From an uncultured Rhodobacter sp. (GTDB lineage Bacteria > Pseudomonadota > Alphaproteobacteria > Rhodobacterales > Rhodobacteraceae): a stretch of DNA of 64,000 bases. The stretch is taken from positions 248,001 to 312,000 of the forward strand of contig CAMFII010000003.1 of the NCBI GenBank assembly GCA_945952585.1, written 5' to 3'. Below the pieces are notes generated by a model. It did not search any database. It was given only the letters and a program-made list of their open reading frames with translations, and was not told the origin of the DNA. Made by a program: the position numbers and the translations under genes. Below are positions 1-9,142 of this stretch, piece by piece (the stretch's first letter is position 1; each line of letters opens with the position of its first letter).

Positions 1-2
1 CC

Positions 3-596
3 ATCGTTCTTCTGTCATCGAACCCGGCGGCGGCGCGCGAAGGTCGGGGGGCGGATATCCCCGCAGCCGTCCTGCAAAAGCCGATCCTGCGCTCGGACCT
101 GTTCCGCCGGCTCCAGTCGCTGTCGCGTCCGGCCGAGTCGGTGGCCGAGCCGCCCCTTCCAGCACCTGCGGGGCGGCTGATGCGGGTTCTCGTTGCCGAG
201 GACAACCGGACCAACCAGCTCGTGTTCCGCAAGATGGTCAAGGATCTCGACATCGACCTGACCTTCGCCGGGAACGGCCGGGAGGCGGTCGACCTTTGGC
301 AGGACCTCGCACCCGACCTGATCTTCATGGACATCTCGATGCCGGAAATGGATGGCCGCGACGCCGCGCGGGCCATTCGCAAGGCCGAGGACGGGAAGGC
401 GCATGTGCCGATCATCGCGCTGACCGCCCATGCGATGGACGGCGATGCCGATGGCATCCTTGCCTCGGGGATCGACCACTACATGACCAAGCCGCTGCGC
501 CGGACGGCCATCCTTGACGCGATCGCGGCGCATTGTCCGCCAAGCGCGCGCGTTCCGGTTCCGGCGAATTCCGATGCGCAGGACAGTGCGGCCTGA
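3..596 (+). CDS. Hybrid sensor histidine kinase, C-terminal part with tandem receiver domains (5' truncated by window edge)
   Basis: Frame 3 is open from the window edge: IVLLSSN...VLQKPILRSDLFRRLQSL (end of a REC domain), then MRVLVAEDNRTNQLVFRKMV...DLIFMDISMPEMDG...HYMTKPLRR (complete REC). The ORF track start at 141 is internal. Confidence 0.85.
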   Translation: MVLLSSNPAAAREGRGADIPAAVLQKPILRSDLFRRLQSLSRPAESVAEPPLPAPAGRLMRVLVAEDNRTNQLVFRKMVKDLDIDLTFAGNGREAVDLWQDLAPDLIFMDISMPEMDGRDAARAIRKAEDGKAHVPIIALTAHAMDGDADGILASGIDHYMTKPLRRTAILDAIAAHCPPSARVPVPANSDAQDSAA

Positions 597-617
597 AGGA
601 GGGCGCCCTGCGAAGCT

Positions 618-1223
618 CTACCACATCGTCGTGGCTGCGCGCCCCGGCCAGTCGCGGTCATAGGCCGTGCCGTCCACGTCTCCTGCGGTGATCTCGCGCA
701 GCATGTCGCCGACCGTGGGCAGGCCCGCCGACTGATCCCCGCTGGTCCAGAGCGCTGAACGCAAAAGGGCGCGGGCGCATTGCGAATAGACCTCGGCGAT
801 CCGGATCACGATCACTGAGCGGGGAAGGGCATCGCCCCGGCGAAAGCTCTCACGCAGGTCCGCGTCAAGCGTCAGCCGGCCCGTGCCATTGACGCGCATC
901 GCGGTGTTGGATCCGGGAATGAGGAACATCAGGCTGACCCGCCCGTCCCGAAGGATATTGCGCAGCGAGTCAATGCGGTCGTTCCCTTTCCAGTCGGGCA
1001 TCGCCAGCGTGCGGTCGTCGAGGATTCGCACCACCGGGCCTTCATCGCCGCGCGGACTGCCGTCTGTCCCTTCCGGCCCGACCGTGGACAGGACGCAGAA
1101 ACACGACCTTTCGATCCAGTCCCGGTAGGCGGCGGTCAGCCTTGGTGTGACCTTGACGGTCGCGGCCTGCCCCGGTGTGCCGTAGGCGGCATGAAGCTGG
1201 TCGAGCGTGGTCAGATAGTCCAT
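618..1223 (-). CDS. Pyridoxamine 5'-phosphate oxidase family (FMN-binding split barrel) protein
   Basis: ORF 201 aa; CFCVLSTVGPEGTDGSPRGDEGPVVRILDDRTLAMPDWKGNDRIDSLRNIL is typical of the family. Confidence 0.8.
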   Translation of the reverse strand: MDYLTTLDQLHAAYGTPGQAATVKVTPRLTAAYRDWIERSCFCVLSTVGPEGTDGSPRGDEGPVVRILDDRTLAMPDWKGNDRIDSLRNILRDGRVSLMFLIPGSNTAMRVNGTGRLTLDADLRESFRRGDALPRSVIVIRIAEVYSQCARALLRSALWTSGDQSAGLPTVGDMLREITAGDVDGTAYDRDWPGRAATTMW

Positions 1224-1388
1224 GTTCCATTTCCCTTTGGTCCGTCAGGGCAGGGCTTTCCGCCCCCGCCGCGGCCCTTACTGGCGTGCGACTCCCCCGC
1301 AGGCTGTTTCCGCCAGGAAGAAACCATGATGACGGGTCCACCCTCCTGGCGGAGGCCCTCCGGGGCGTGATGGGGCGGTCGCCCTCTC

Positions 1389-2126
1389 TCAGCCTCGGCG
1401 GCTGGTATGTCCCGCGTCGGTCATCAACCGGTTCGAGGCGCCTTCGATCTCGGATTCGAGGCGGGACATGAACTCGGCGTTGGACAGCCCGGCTTCTATG
1501 CGCGGCAGGAACTCGACGACGGCGAGGCCCGGGCGGCGGTAGAGGCCGCGACGCGGCCAGAAGACGCCGACATTGGTCGCCACCGGCACGCAGCCGGTGC
1601 CGAGCTGGTCATAGATCAGGGCCGTGCCGATCTTGTACGGCTTTGTCGCACCGGGGGCGACGCGGGTTCCCTGCGGATAGATGACCAGCTGGCCGGGTTC
1701 TTCCTGGCCGGCCTTCACCGCCTCCATCATCTGGGCGATCGCTTGCCCGCGTTTGCCGCGATCGACCGGCACGCAGCCGACACGCAGCGCGTACCAGCCG
1801 AGGATGGGGGCATAAACCAGTTCCTTTTTCATGATGAACCGGGGTCGCGGCAGCGCCCCGAAGATCATGATGATGTCGAGAAAGGACTGATGCTTTGCCG
1901 CGATCACCACCTCGTCCGTCGGAACCTCGCCGCGCACCTCGGTCTCGATGCCCACCATCCAGCCGGCGGTCCAGCGGACCCACCGCGTATAGGCGCGACA
2001 GGCCCGCAGGGCGCCGTCGCGTCGCAGGATCGCGAGCGGCAGGTAGACGAGTCCGTAGACCGCCATCGCCAGATACATCTGGATGATGAACAGCAGCGAA
2101 CGAACCCATTGCAGCGCGTATCCCAT
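1389..2126 (-). CDS. plsC: 1-acyl-sn-glycerol-3-phosphate acyltransferase
   Basis: AAKHQSFLDI (HX4D-like), FIMKKEL, VPVDRGKRG, IYPQGTRVAPG motifs. Confidence 0.9.
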   Translation of the reverse strand: MGYALQWVRSLLFIIQMYLAMAVYGLVYLPLAILRRDGALRACRAYTRWVRWTAGWMVGIETEVRGEVPTDEVVIAAKHQSFLDIIMIFGALPRPRFIMKKELVYAPILGWYALRVGCVPVDRGKRGQAIAQMMEAVKAGQEEPGQLVIYPQGTRVAPGATKPYKIGTALIYDQLGTGCVPVATNVGVFWPRRGLYRRPGLAVVEFLPRIEAGLSNAEFMSRLESEIEGASNRLMTDAGHTSRRG

Positions 2127-3022
2127 CAGGTGAGTTCCTTCAGCTTGCGGAAGGCAGCAAACCGCGTGGCGCCAAAGGCGATCGCCCCGGCCAGAGGCGG
2201 CAGCAGCAGCGGCAAGAGCCAGCCGGCCCCCTGAAAACCGAGGCCTGTCAGGAACCCGCCCGCCGCGTCGGCCGATGGCAGGGCGAGCACGGCCAGCATC
2301 CCGAGAATGGTGCCAATCGCCGCCCCGCCAAGCGCCCGGATCGTGAAGCGGCGGACGAAGGCGCGGGCAATGTAGCTGTCGCGGGCGCCGACAAGGCGCA
2401 GCACCTTGATGACCTGGGCATTGGTGGCGAGCGCGGCATTGGCGGCCAGCGTCACCATCGCCGCCATCGCCCCGATGATGAGCACGATCGAGACCAACCC
2501 AAGGAAACGCAACCGTTCGGCGGCCACGGTCAGGGGGCGGCGCCAGCGGGTGTGGTCGTCAAGGATCGCTCCGGGTGCTTCGGCGGCCAGGCGCTGGCGC
2601 AGACCTTCACCGTCATAGCCGGGGCTTGCCTCGGTGATCTCGATGAGGCGGGGAATGGGAAGGGACGAGATCGGCAGATCCGGGCCAAACCACGGCTCGA
2701 GCAGGCGGCGCTGCTCGTCATCGGTCAGGGCGCGGGCCGAGGCGATGCCGGGCGTGGTGGACAGAAGGTCAAGCACGACCTGGGTCTGCAACTCCATCTG
2801 GTCGGCAGGGGCGGAAATGCGGATGGTGGCGGAATTGGCCAGACCTTCCGACCAGCGATCGGCCAGCCGCCCAGACGCCAGGGCCAGCGCCAGGGCAAAG
2901 ACGGCAAGGAAAGCCATCGTGGCAGCGGTGAAAGTGGTGAGCCAGGCCGTGGGACCAGAGGGCGGGACCACCCGGTCGCGCATGGCAATGCGGCTCAGAC
3001 GGGTGTCGGGGTTCGCGCTCAC
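2126..3022 (-). CDS. ftsX: Cell division protein FtsX
   Basis: FtsX-like membrane topology, position directly downstream of ftsE. Confidence 0.88.
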   Translation of the reverse strand: MSANPDTRLSRIAMRDRVVPPSGPTAWLTTFTAATMAFLAVFALALALASGRLADRWSEGLANSATIRISAPADQMELQTQVVLDLLSTTPGIASARALTDDEQRRLLEPWFGPDLPISSLPIPRLIEITEASPGYDGEGLRQRLAAEAPGAILDDHTRWRRPLTVAAERLRFLGLVSIVLIIGAMAAMVTLAANAALATNAQVIKVLRLVGARDSYIARAFVRRFTIRALGGAAIGTILGMLAVLALPSADAAGGFLTGLGFQGAGWLLPLLLPPLAGAIAFGATRFAAFRKLKELT

Positions 3023-3690
3023 AGATCGGCCCCGGCAAGCTGGATGCGGCGGTTGCGGATGCGCAGGACCCGGGCCGCCACCTGCGACTTGGCGCTCCGG
3101 ATCAGGTTCAGGTCGTGGGTTGCGACAAGGATGGTCTTGCCCATGCGGTTCAACTCGACCAGCAGCGTCAGCAGGCGCAGCGACATTTCCCAGTCGACGT
3201 TGCCGGTCGGCTCGTCTGCCAGGATCACGTCGGGGTCGATGATGACGGCGCGGGCAATCGCGGCGCGCTGGCGTTCGCCGCCCGATAGCGACGGGGGAAG
3301 GGCGTCGGCCATCTGGCCAAGCCCCACCCAGCTCAGCAGATCGGCCAGATCCGAGGCTGAGCTTTCCCTGTCCGAGACGGTCAGCGGCAGGGTGACATTG
3401 GCCGCCAGTGGCAGGTGATCAAGGAACTGCACATCCTGATGCACGACGCCGATCCGGCGGCGGGTGCGGGCGATGTCGTCGCGCGAAAGGCTGCGCACCT
3501 CACGGTCGAACAGCGTCACGCGCCCGGCCGTAGGCATCAGCTCGGCATAGCAAAGCTTGAGGAAAGTCGATTTGCCGGCGCCCGAAGGACCGGTGAGGAA
3601 ATGGAACGACCCCGGCGCAAGGCGCAGGGAGACGTCGGATAAGAGCTCACCGCCGCCATAGCTGTAGGCGACATTGTCGAATGCGATCAC
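3019..3690 (-). CDS. ftsE: Cell division ATP-binding protein FtsE
   Basis: Walker A GPSGAGKST, LSGGERQRAAIARA, DEPTGNVD; ATGA overlap with ftsX. Confidence 0.92.
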   Translation of the reverse strand: MIAFDNVAYSYGGGELLSDVSLRLAPGSFHFLTGPSGAGKSTFLKLCYAELMPTAGRVTLFDREVRSLSRDDIARTRRRIGVVHQDVQFLDHLPLAANVTLPLTVSDRESSASDLADLLSWVGLGQMADALPPSLSGGERQRAAIARAVIIDPDVILADEPTGNVDWEMSLRLLTLLVELNRMGKTILVATHDLNLIRSAKSQVAARVLRIRNRRIQLAGADL

Positions 3691-3929
3691 GGCACCCCCT
3701 GCCCGGCAGTCTGGCCGGATCGGCGACTATGTTGCGCGGATTCACGCCGGATTCAATCGGGGCAACAGGGTCTTGCCGCGCGCTGTGTTCCTCCCGGGTG
3801 CGACCCGCAAGCCACGGCGGCGCGGCAGTTTTCCACAGGGATGCTTGGAGCGAAGGGCCTTTGTTGTTAGAAATGTGCAAATCAAGCAGGGCCGGCCAAG
3901 GAAGTCGGACTGCCGGGGACGGGAAAAGC

Positions 3930-4790
3930 ATGCGGCTGGTTTGCCCCAATTGCGACGCGCAGTACGAGGTCGATGATGCCGCCATCCCGGCATCGGGGCG
4001 CGATGTTCAATGCTCGAACTGTGGTCACGCCTGGTTCCAGCTGCATCCCGACGAACTCGCGGCGCTGGAACAGGAAAGCGAGGTTTTCGAGCCTCTGCCC
4101 GACTCTCCGCCGCCCCCGCCTCCGATCCCGCCCGAGCCTGAACCCGACTTCGAGCTCGATTTCCCGCCCGAACCCGAGGGGGAAGAGGTTCCGCCACCCG
4201 AACCGGTCGCCGCGGCGCCCAAGCGGGCGATCGATGCGAATGTCCTCGCCGTCCTGCGGGAAGAGGCGGAACGTGAACGAGCGGTGCGCGAGAGCGAAGC
4301 GCCGGTCGGCATCGAAGTGCAACAGGATCTCGGTCTGCCGCCGCCACCGCCTCCGGCTTTGCCGCCGTCGGTCGTGGCCGCCCGGGAAAGGTTCCGTGAC
4401 CTGTCGCTGGACGCCGACGATGAGGAAGAGGATCACCCGGCCCGGTCGTCCTCGCGTCGCGAGCTTCTGCCCGACATCGAGGAAATCAACTCCACGCTCC
4501 GGGCCAGCACGGCGCGTCAGGACGACGCGGATGACGAAATTCCGATGCTTCCGGCCGCGGTAGTGGACAACCGGCAGGGCTTCCGCTCGGGCTTCGTGCT
4601 GATGATGATCATCGCCGTTGCCTTGTGGGTCGGGTATGCCATGGCCCCCCGCATCGCCGAACAGTTCCCGGCCAGTGCCAGCGCGATCGACACCTACGTC
4701 AAGGCGGTCGACCGCGCCCGCATGGGGATCGACGCTGCGCTGAAATCCGCGACCGAGCAGTTGCGCGATCTCAGCGGCGACAAGGGCTAA
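3930..4790 (+). CDS. Zinc-ribbon (MJ0042-type) domain protein with proline-rich linker and one C-terminal TM segment
   Basis: MRLVCPNCDAQYEVDDAAIPASGRDVQCSNCGHAWFQ at ATG 3930 (in frame in ORF 3681..4790); hydrophobic VLMMIIAVALWVGYAM. Confidence 0.85.
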   Translation: MRLVCPNCDAQYEVDDAAIPASGRDVQCSNCGHAWFQLHPDELAALEQESEVFEPLPDSPPPPPPIPPEPEPDFELDFPPEPEGEEVPPPEPVAAAPKRAIDANVLAVLREEAERERAVRESEAPVGIEVQQDLGLPPPPPPALPPSVVAARERFRDLSLDADDEEEDHPARSSSRRELLPDIEEINSTLRASTARQDDADDEIPMLPAAVVDNRQGFRSGFVLMMIIAVALWVGYAMAPRIAEQFPASASAIDTYVKAVDRARMGIDAALKSATEQLRDLSGDKG

Positions 4791-4792
4791 GC

Positions 4793-6046
4793 CTAGGGCG
4801 CAGCATTGGGTTCCCCTTGCCTGGCCGAGGGGACAGAGCGGCGCCAGAGCACCAGTGCCCCGGCCATCAACAGTGCGGCGACAAGAAAGACGTCCCGTGT
4901 TCCACGCAGGATGGCTTCTGGTGCGGCACTGCCCAGTTCGGCTGTCCCTGCCGCCATCGAGAACACGGCGCCAAGACCCCACGCGCCCAGAACCAGCCCG
5001 AGATTGCGGGAAAGGCCGAGAAGTCCCGAAACGGTTCCCCGCGCATCCGGCGGCACACCCGAAAGGGTCGCGGTGGTATTGCCGGACTGGAACAGCTGGT
5101 AGCCTGGCGTCAGCGCGACGACGGCCAGGATGTAGCCCGTCAGGCCTATCCGTTCGGGCAGCAGGGCAAAGCCGAGCGCGCCGGAAGCGAGGAGCAGGAG
5201 GCCAAGCGTCACCGTCGGGGCCGACCCCCACCTGTCGACGAGCCGGCCGGATGGCAGGCCGGCAAGGGTCGAGATGATCGGGCCAACAGCCATCACCATC
5301 CCCACGGAAATCGCCGTAAGGCCAAGCGGCCCGGTCAGCAGGAACGGCCCGACAACCAGAGTGGCCATCATCACGGTCGAAACCGTAAGGTTCAGGCCCA
5401 GCCCAAGCATCTGCCCGGAGTTGCGGCTCAGTGACACAACCGATCGCGGCGTGCCGGACGAAGGCGTCGTTGCAGGCAGCAAGACCACAGCGAACAACGC
5501 CGCCAATGCGCCGCCGGGCACCTGGACAAGGAAAAGGGCCTGCCAGCCGAAGCCAGCCAGCAAGACGCCCCCCAAGGCCGGGCCAAGCGCGGTGCCCAGG
5601 GCCGAGGCCGAGGCGATCAGCCCCATCGCCCGACCGACGCGGTCAGGGGGTGCGATCTGGCGGGCCAGGGCGAGGCTCAGCGTCATGAGGAAGGCTGCGC
5701 CGATCCCCTGCGCAGCGCGCGCGGCGATCAACAGCGGCAGGCTGCCGGCGACGCCACACAGCGCGGCCGAGGTGGTGAACAGCGCCAGGCCAAGCAACAG
5801 CATCGGTTTCAGCCCAAAGCGGTCGCCAAGCCGCCCGGCGACAAGCACGGTGATTGTCAGGCCGACCAGGTAGGCGACAACGACAAGCTTGACCCTCGGG
5901 AAGGGCGCATTGAAGGCGTCGGACAGTGCCGGCAGGCCGACATTGGCAATGCTGGTGCCAAGCGAGGCGAGAAGCATCGACAGCAACAGGACGGCCTGCG
6001 CTGCCCGTTGGGCTGTCGGGGTTTCGTGTGGATCGGGGTCATTCAT
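4793..6046 (-). CDS. MFS transporter (drug-efflux-like, DHA family)
   Basis: 417 aa, multi-TM, GRLGDRFGLKPMLLLG motif; divergent from a MerR regulator. Confidence 0.85.
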   Translation of the reverse strand: MNDPDPHETPTAQRAAQAVLLLSMLLASLGTSIANVGLPALSDAFNAPFPRVKLVVVAYLVGLTITVLVAGRLGDRFGLKPMLLLGLALFTTSAALCGVAGSLPLLIAARAAQGIGAAFLMTLSLALARQIAPPDRVGRAMGLIASASALGTALGPALGGVLLAGFGWQALFLVQVPGGALAALFAVVLLPATTPSSGTPRSVVSLSRNSGQMLGLGLNLTVSTVMMATLVVGPFLLTGPLGLTAISVGMVMAVGPIISTLAGLPSGRLVDRWGSAPTVTLGLLLLASGALGFALLPERIGLTGYILAVVALTPGYQLFQSGNTTATLSGVPPDARGTVSGLLGLSRNLGLVLGAWGLGAVFSMAAGTAELGSAAPEAILRGTRDVFLVAALLMAGALVLWRRSVPSARQGEPNAAP

Positions 6047-6083
6047 CCTGTTCGCTCCTTGAAAGAATCGGGAATGCGGGGCA

Positions 6084-6113
6084 GGCTACGAATTCAAGTC
6101 AACTTGAGGTCAA
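6084..6113 (-). promoter_or_regulatory. MerR-type promoter/operator: TTGACC-N19-TAGCCT with TCAAGT-TG-ACTTGA dyad inside the 19-bp spacer
   Basis: Minus strand reads TTGACC TCAAGTTGACTTGAATTCG TAGCCT upstream of the MFS gene; the 19-bp spacer with central dyad is a MerR-family hallmark. Confidence 0.8.
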
Positions 6114-6115
6114 TC

Positions 6116-6559
6116 GTGAAATTGATCGACATCGGCGATGTCTCGGCGCGTACCGGAATCCCGGCATCGACGCTGCGCTACTATGACGAGATCGGCCTGA
6201 TCACCTCGGCCGCACGGCATGGGTTGCGTCGGCAGTTCACCCCGGATGTGCTGGTGCAGCTTGCCCTTGTTGCCATGGGAAAGACGGCCGGCTTCTCGCT
6301 CGAGGATATCACCCGTATCTTCGGGCGCGATGGCTCACCCGTGCTGCCACGCGACGAGTTGCGCAGGAAGGCGGACGAGGTCGACCAGACGATCCGCGAC
6401 CTTACCGCGCTGCTTGACACGTTGCGGCATGTGGCAGAGTGCCCGGCCCCGTCACATCTGGAATGTCCGAGCTTCCAGCGGCTTCTGCGTCTAGCCGGTC
6501 GCAGGGCGTCGCGCGCCCATGTCCGCAGACGGGGCGCGAGCAAGCCTGTCAAAGGGTAA
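6116..6559 (+). CDS. MerR family transcriptional regulator
   Basis: VKLIDIGDVSARTGIPASTLRYYDEIGLI; GTG start at 6116, in frame with ORF 6008..6559. Confidence 0.9.
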   Translation: MKLIDIGDVSARTGIPASTLRYYDEIGLITSAARHGLRRQFTPDVLVQLALVAMGKTAGFSLEDITRIFGRDGSPVLPRDELRRKADEVDQTIRDLTALLDTLRHVAECPAPSHLECPSFQRLLRLAGRRASRAHVRRRGASKPVKG

Positions 6560-6580
6560 TCGGCAGGGGCTGACCGCGGG

Positions 6581-9142
6581 TCAGAACCGCTCCAGCAACC
6601 GGCGCAGGTAATCGAGTTCGGACTCCGGCCGGTTCTGATCGCCCGAGCGGCGGCGGATCTCGTCCAGAAGCTCCTGCGCGCGGCGATAGACGTCTTCGCC
6701 CTGCAGCATGTTGTGATCCGAGCCGATCCTGCCGACCTGCCCGGTATTGCGGCCGAGCGGATCGCGCTGGCTGTTCGGATCGGCCTGCCCGATCTGGTCG
6801 CCCCCCTGACGCTCTCCCGGCTGGCGGCCTTGTTCCTCGGCCAAGGCGTCGCCCAGGTTACGCATGCCCTCGCGCATCGCGTCCATCGCTTCGGCCTGCT
6901 TGTCGAGCGCGCCGGACAGATCGCCGTCGCGCAGCGCCTGCTCGGCATCGTCCATGGCGCGGCCGGCACGGTCCAGCTGTCGGCGCCCCTCTTCGCCGGC
7001 ATCGCTGCCGGCGCCCGGCAGGTTCTGCAGCTTGCCCAACCGGTCGCCTAGATCACCCTGGCGCTCGGCAAGGCTGCGGCCATCGGGTTGCGCCTCGCCC
7101 TGGCCTGACTGGCCTGGTTTCTGCCCGGAGCCAGGGCCGTCGCCCTCGCCCTGCTGGCCGCCTTGCCCGCCCTGGCCCAGCTGGCTGCTGAACTGGTCCT
7201 GCAACTGGCGGAAAGAGTCGTCCGACAACTTCTGCTGTTCGCGCAGCATGTCCGCCAGGCCCTGCATCGGCATGTTGCCTTGGCCACCGGAACTCCCCTC
7301 GCCCTGCACGACCTGCATGTTCTGCATCAGCTGGCGCAGCGCCTCCATCAGCTGCTGGGCCTCGGCTGTCTTGCCCTGCTCCATCAGCTCCTGCAGCTTG
7401 TCCAGCATCTGCTGAAGCTGGTCTGCGGACATCTGCAGGCCCTGCGTCTGTTGCGCCGACTGCTGGTCACCGTTTTGCGGAGACTGTTGGGCAAGCTGAC
7501 GCATGTACTCGTTCAGCGCATCCTTCATCTCGGCCATCAGCTCGTCGATTTCGGACTTGTCGGCGCCGTTGCGGATCGCCTCGTCCAGGCGATCCTGCGC
7601 CCGTTGCAGGCGGGCCAGTGCCGAAGCGAGGTCGCCTTCCTCGATCAGAAGCGCGATGTCCCAAAGCGCGTCGGCCATCTGGTCGCGTGCTTCGGCCGAA
7701 AGGGTGGCGGCTTGGCTGTCGAGATCGCGCGTGAGGACCCGCAGCTTCAGATAGGCCTTTTCGCTGCGGATGAAGCCTTCGGGCTTGTAGGTGACAGCCT
7801 TGAGGATCTGCGCGGTATCCGGGGCGTTTGTCCGGTTCCACAGCAGGTCGCGGCGCAGCTCGATCAGCGCCGCTGCGAGCGGATCGAAGAAACGTTTGCC
7901 GGGCAGGACGGTCTTTATCGGCTCGGATGTGCCGGTCTGGCCGCTGGCATCCGTCACGGAAAGCGTGACCGTCACCGGCAGGTTGGCGAAGGCGTGCTTC
8001 GACAGGTCGTCGACGAGGGTCTCGGTGAATTCCTTGCGATTTCCGGAAATCGGCAGGGGCAGGTCTAGCACAACGGGATCGCGCGGCTCCGGGTCAGTGG
8101 CAAGTCCGAAGCGCCGGTCAACGGCGGCGAGGTCTAGCGCAATCGTGGCCCGACCGGCGGCAACGCCATAGTCATCGTTCGCCTGGAATGCCTGCTGCAA
8201 CTGCCCCTTCGGTCCGCGGGTCATCTCGCCGGACGGGCTGACCGTTGGCGGGGCATCCGGCAGGGCGCGGATATCCCATTCCCTCCCGCCCGGCCCGTCG
8301 ATCCCGATCTTGCCGCTGCGCGTGACGCTGAAATCCTGCGACGGGGACGAGGCTGGCTGGGGATCGGTCCGACCCGAAACGGTTTCTGCCAGTGTCAGCG
8401 CCCCGACATCGCCGTAAAGCCGGATGAGCACCCGCGTTCCGACCGGAAGGGTCAGATCCTCGGCCGTGATGTCGTTCAGGTACAGGCTGGGCTTGCCGGT
8501 ATAGGCCGGCGGCTGCGCCCAGCCTTCCCAGACGGGGCCGGACGCGAGGCTGGCTGATCCGCCGGGGGTCAGGCCGGTGACGCTCGTGACCCGCCAAAGC
8601 GAGCCGAACATCAGGGCGATCACCAGCGCGGTCAGCGCGACATAGCGCAGCGCATAGGGGTCCCGCCGTGCCAGCCGAAGATCGGGCGAAACCGGCCGGG
8701 CCTGCGCGGCGCGCGCCGCCATCCGGGCACGGTGCGCCTCCCACACGGCGGCAGAGGCCGGGTCTCCGATCCCGATGGCCTGCGTGTCGGTCAGGGCCGA
8801 GATCGGATGGCCGGGAAGCGTGTTGTCCAGCCGCTCGAGCGCGTCGGTCCGGCGCGGTCGCCGAAACCGCGACAGCCCGGAAACCAAGGCCCAGACGGCG
8901 CCGGCCAGGATCGACATAAGGCTGATCCAAGCCGCCTCGAGGGGGAGCCAGTCCTGAATACCGAAGGCCAGGGCCGATAGCGCCGCGATGACGATCGACC
9001 AGAGTGGCCAGAAGGCTTTCGCAAGACGTTCGCACCAGAGCCCCGCCCAGGTCAGGCGCAGCGGTAAGCGGATTTGGTCTAGGATGTCGTCCTGTAAGGC
9101 CAGTGTCGTGCCCTTTTGCCGGTCCGGGGCTACTCGAGCCAC
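6581..9142 (-). CDS. TIGR02302/DUF4175 family membrane protein with Gln/Gly-rich C-terminal region
   Basis: 853 aa; N-terminal TM segments, Q/G-rich low-complexity C-terminal half, location next to lysA typical for the family. Confidence 0.8.
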   Translation of the reverse strand: MARVAPDRQKGTTLALQDDILDQIRLPLRLTWAGLWCERLAKAFWPLWSIVIAALSALAFGIQDWLPLEAAWISLMSILAGAVWALVSGLSRFRRPRRTDALERLDNTLPGHPISALTDTQAIGIGDPASAAVWEAHRARMAARAAQARPVSPDLRLARRDPYALRYVALTALVIALMFGSLWRVTSVTGLTPGGSASLASGPVWEGWAQPPAYTGKPSLYLNDITAEDLTLPVGTRVLIRLYGDVGALTLAETVSGRTDPQPASSPSQDFSVTRSGKIGIDGPGGREWDIRALPDAPPTVSPSGEMTRGPKGQLQQAFQANDDYGVAAGRATIALDLAAVDRRFGLATDPEPRDPVVLDLPLPISGNRKEFTETLVDDLSKHAFANLPVTVTLSVTDASGQTGTSEPIKTVLPGKRFFDPLAAALIELRRDLLWNRTNAPDTAQILKAVTYKPEGFIRSEKAYLKLRVLTRDLDSQAATLSAEARDQMADALWDIALLIEEGDLASALARLQRAQDRLDEAIRNGADKSEIDELMAEMKDALNEYMRQLAQQSPQNGDQQSAQQTQGLQMSADQLQQMLDKLQELMEQGKTAEAQQLMEALRQLMQNMQVVQGEGSSGGQGNMPMQGLADMLREQQKLSDDSFRQLQDQFSSQLGQGGQGGQQGEGDGPGSGQKPGQSGQGEAQPDGRSLAERQGDLGDRLGKLQNLPGAGSDAGEEGRRQLDRAGRAMDDAEQALRDGDLSGALDKQAEAMDAMREGMRNLGDALAEEQGRQPGERQGGDQIGQADPNSQRDPLGRNTGQVGRIGSDHNMLQGEDVYRRAQELLDEIRRRSGDQNRPESELDYLRRLLERF

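Noticed and set aside
1326-1370. Possible 14-codon leader peptide (MMTGPPSWRRPSGA) with an SD and the flanking inverted repeat CCGCCAGGA/TCCTGGCGG (1310-1318/1344-1352)
   Set aside because: Lies on the plus strand, while all following genes to 3.7 kb are on the minus strand, so there is nothing for a leader peptide to control; likely chance.
3882-5231. 449-aa minus-strand ORF spanning the zinc-ribbon gene and the MFS gene end
   Set aside because: Overlaps two better-supported genes and translates to Arg/Gly-rich sequence without domains.
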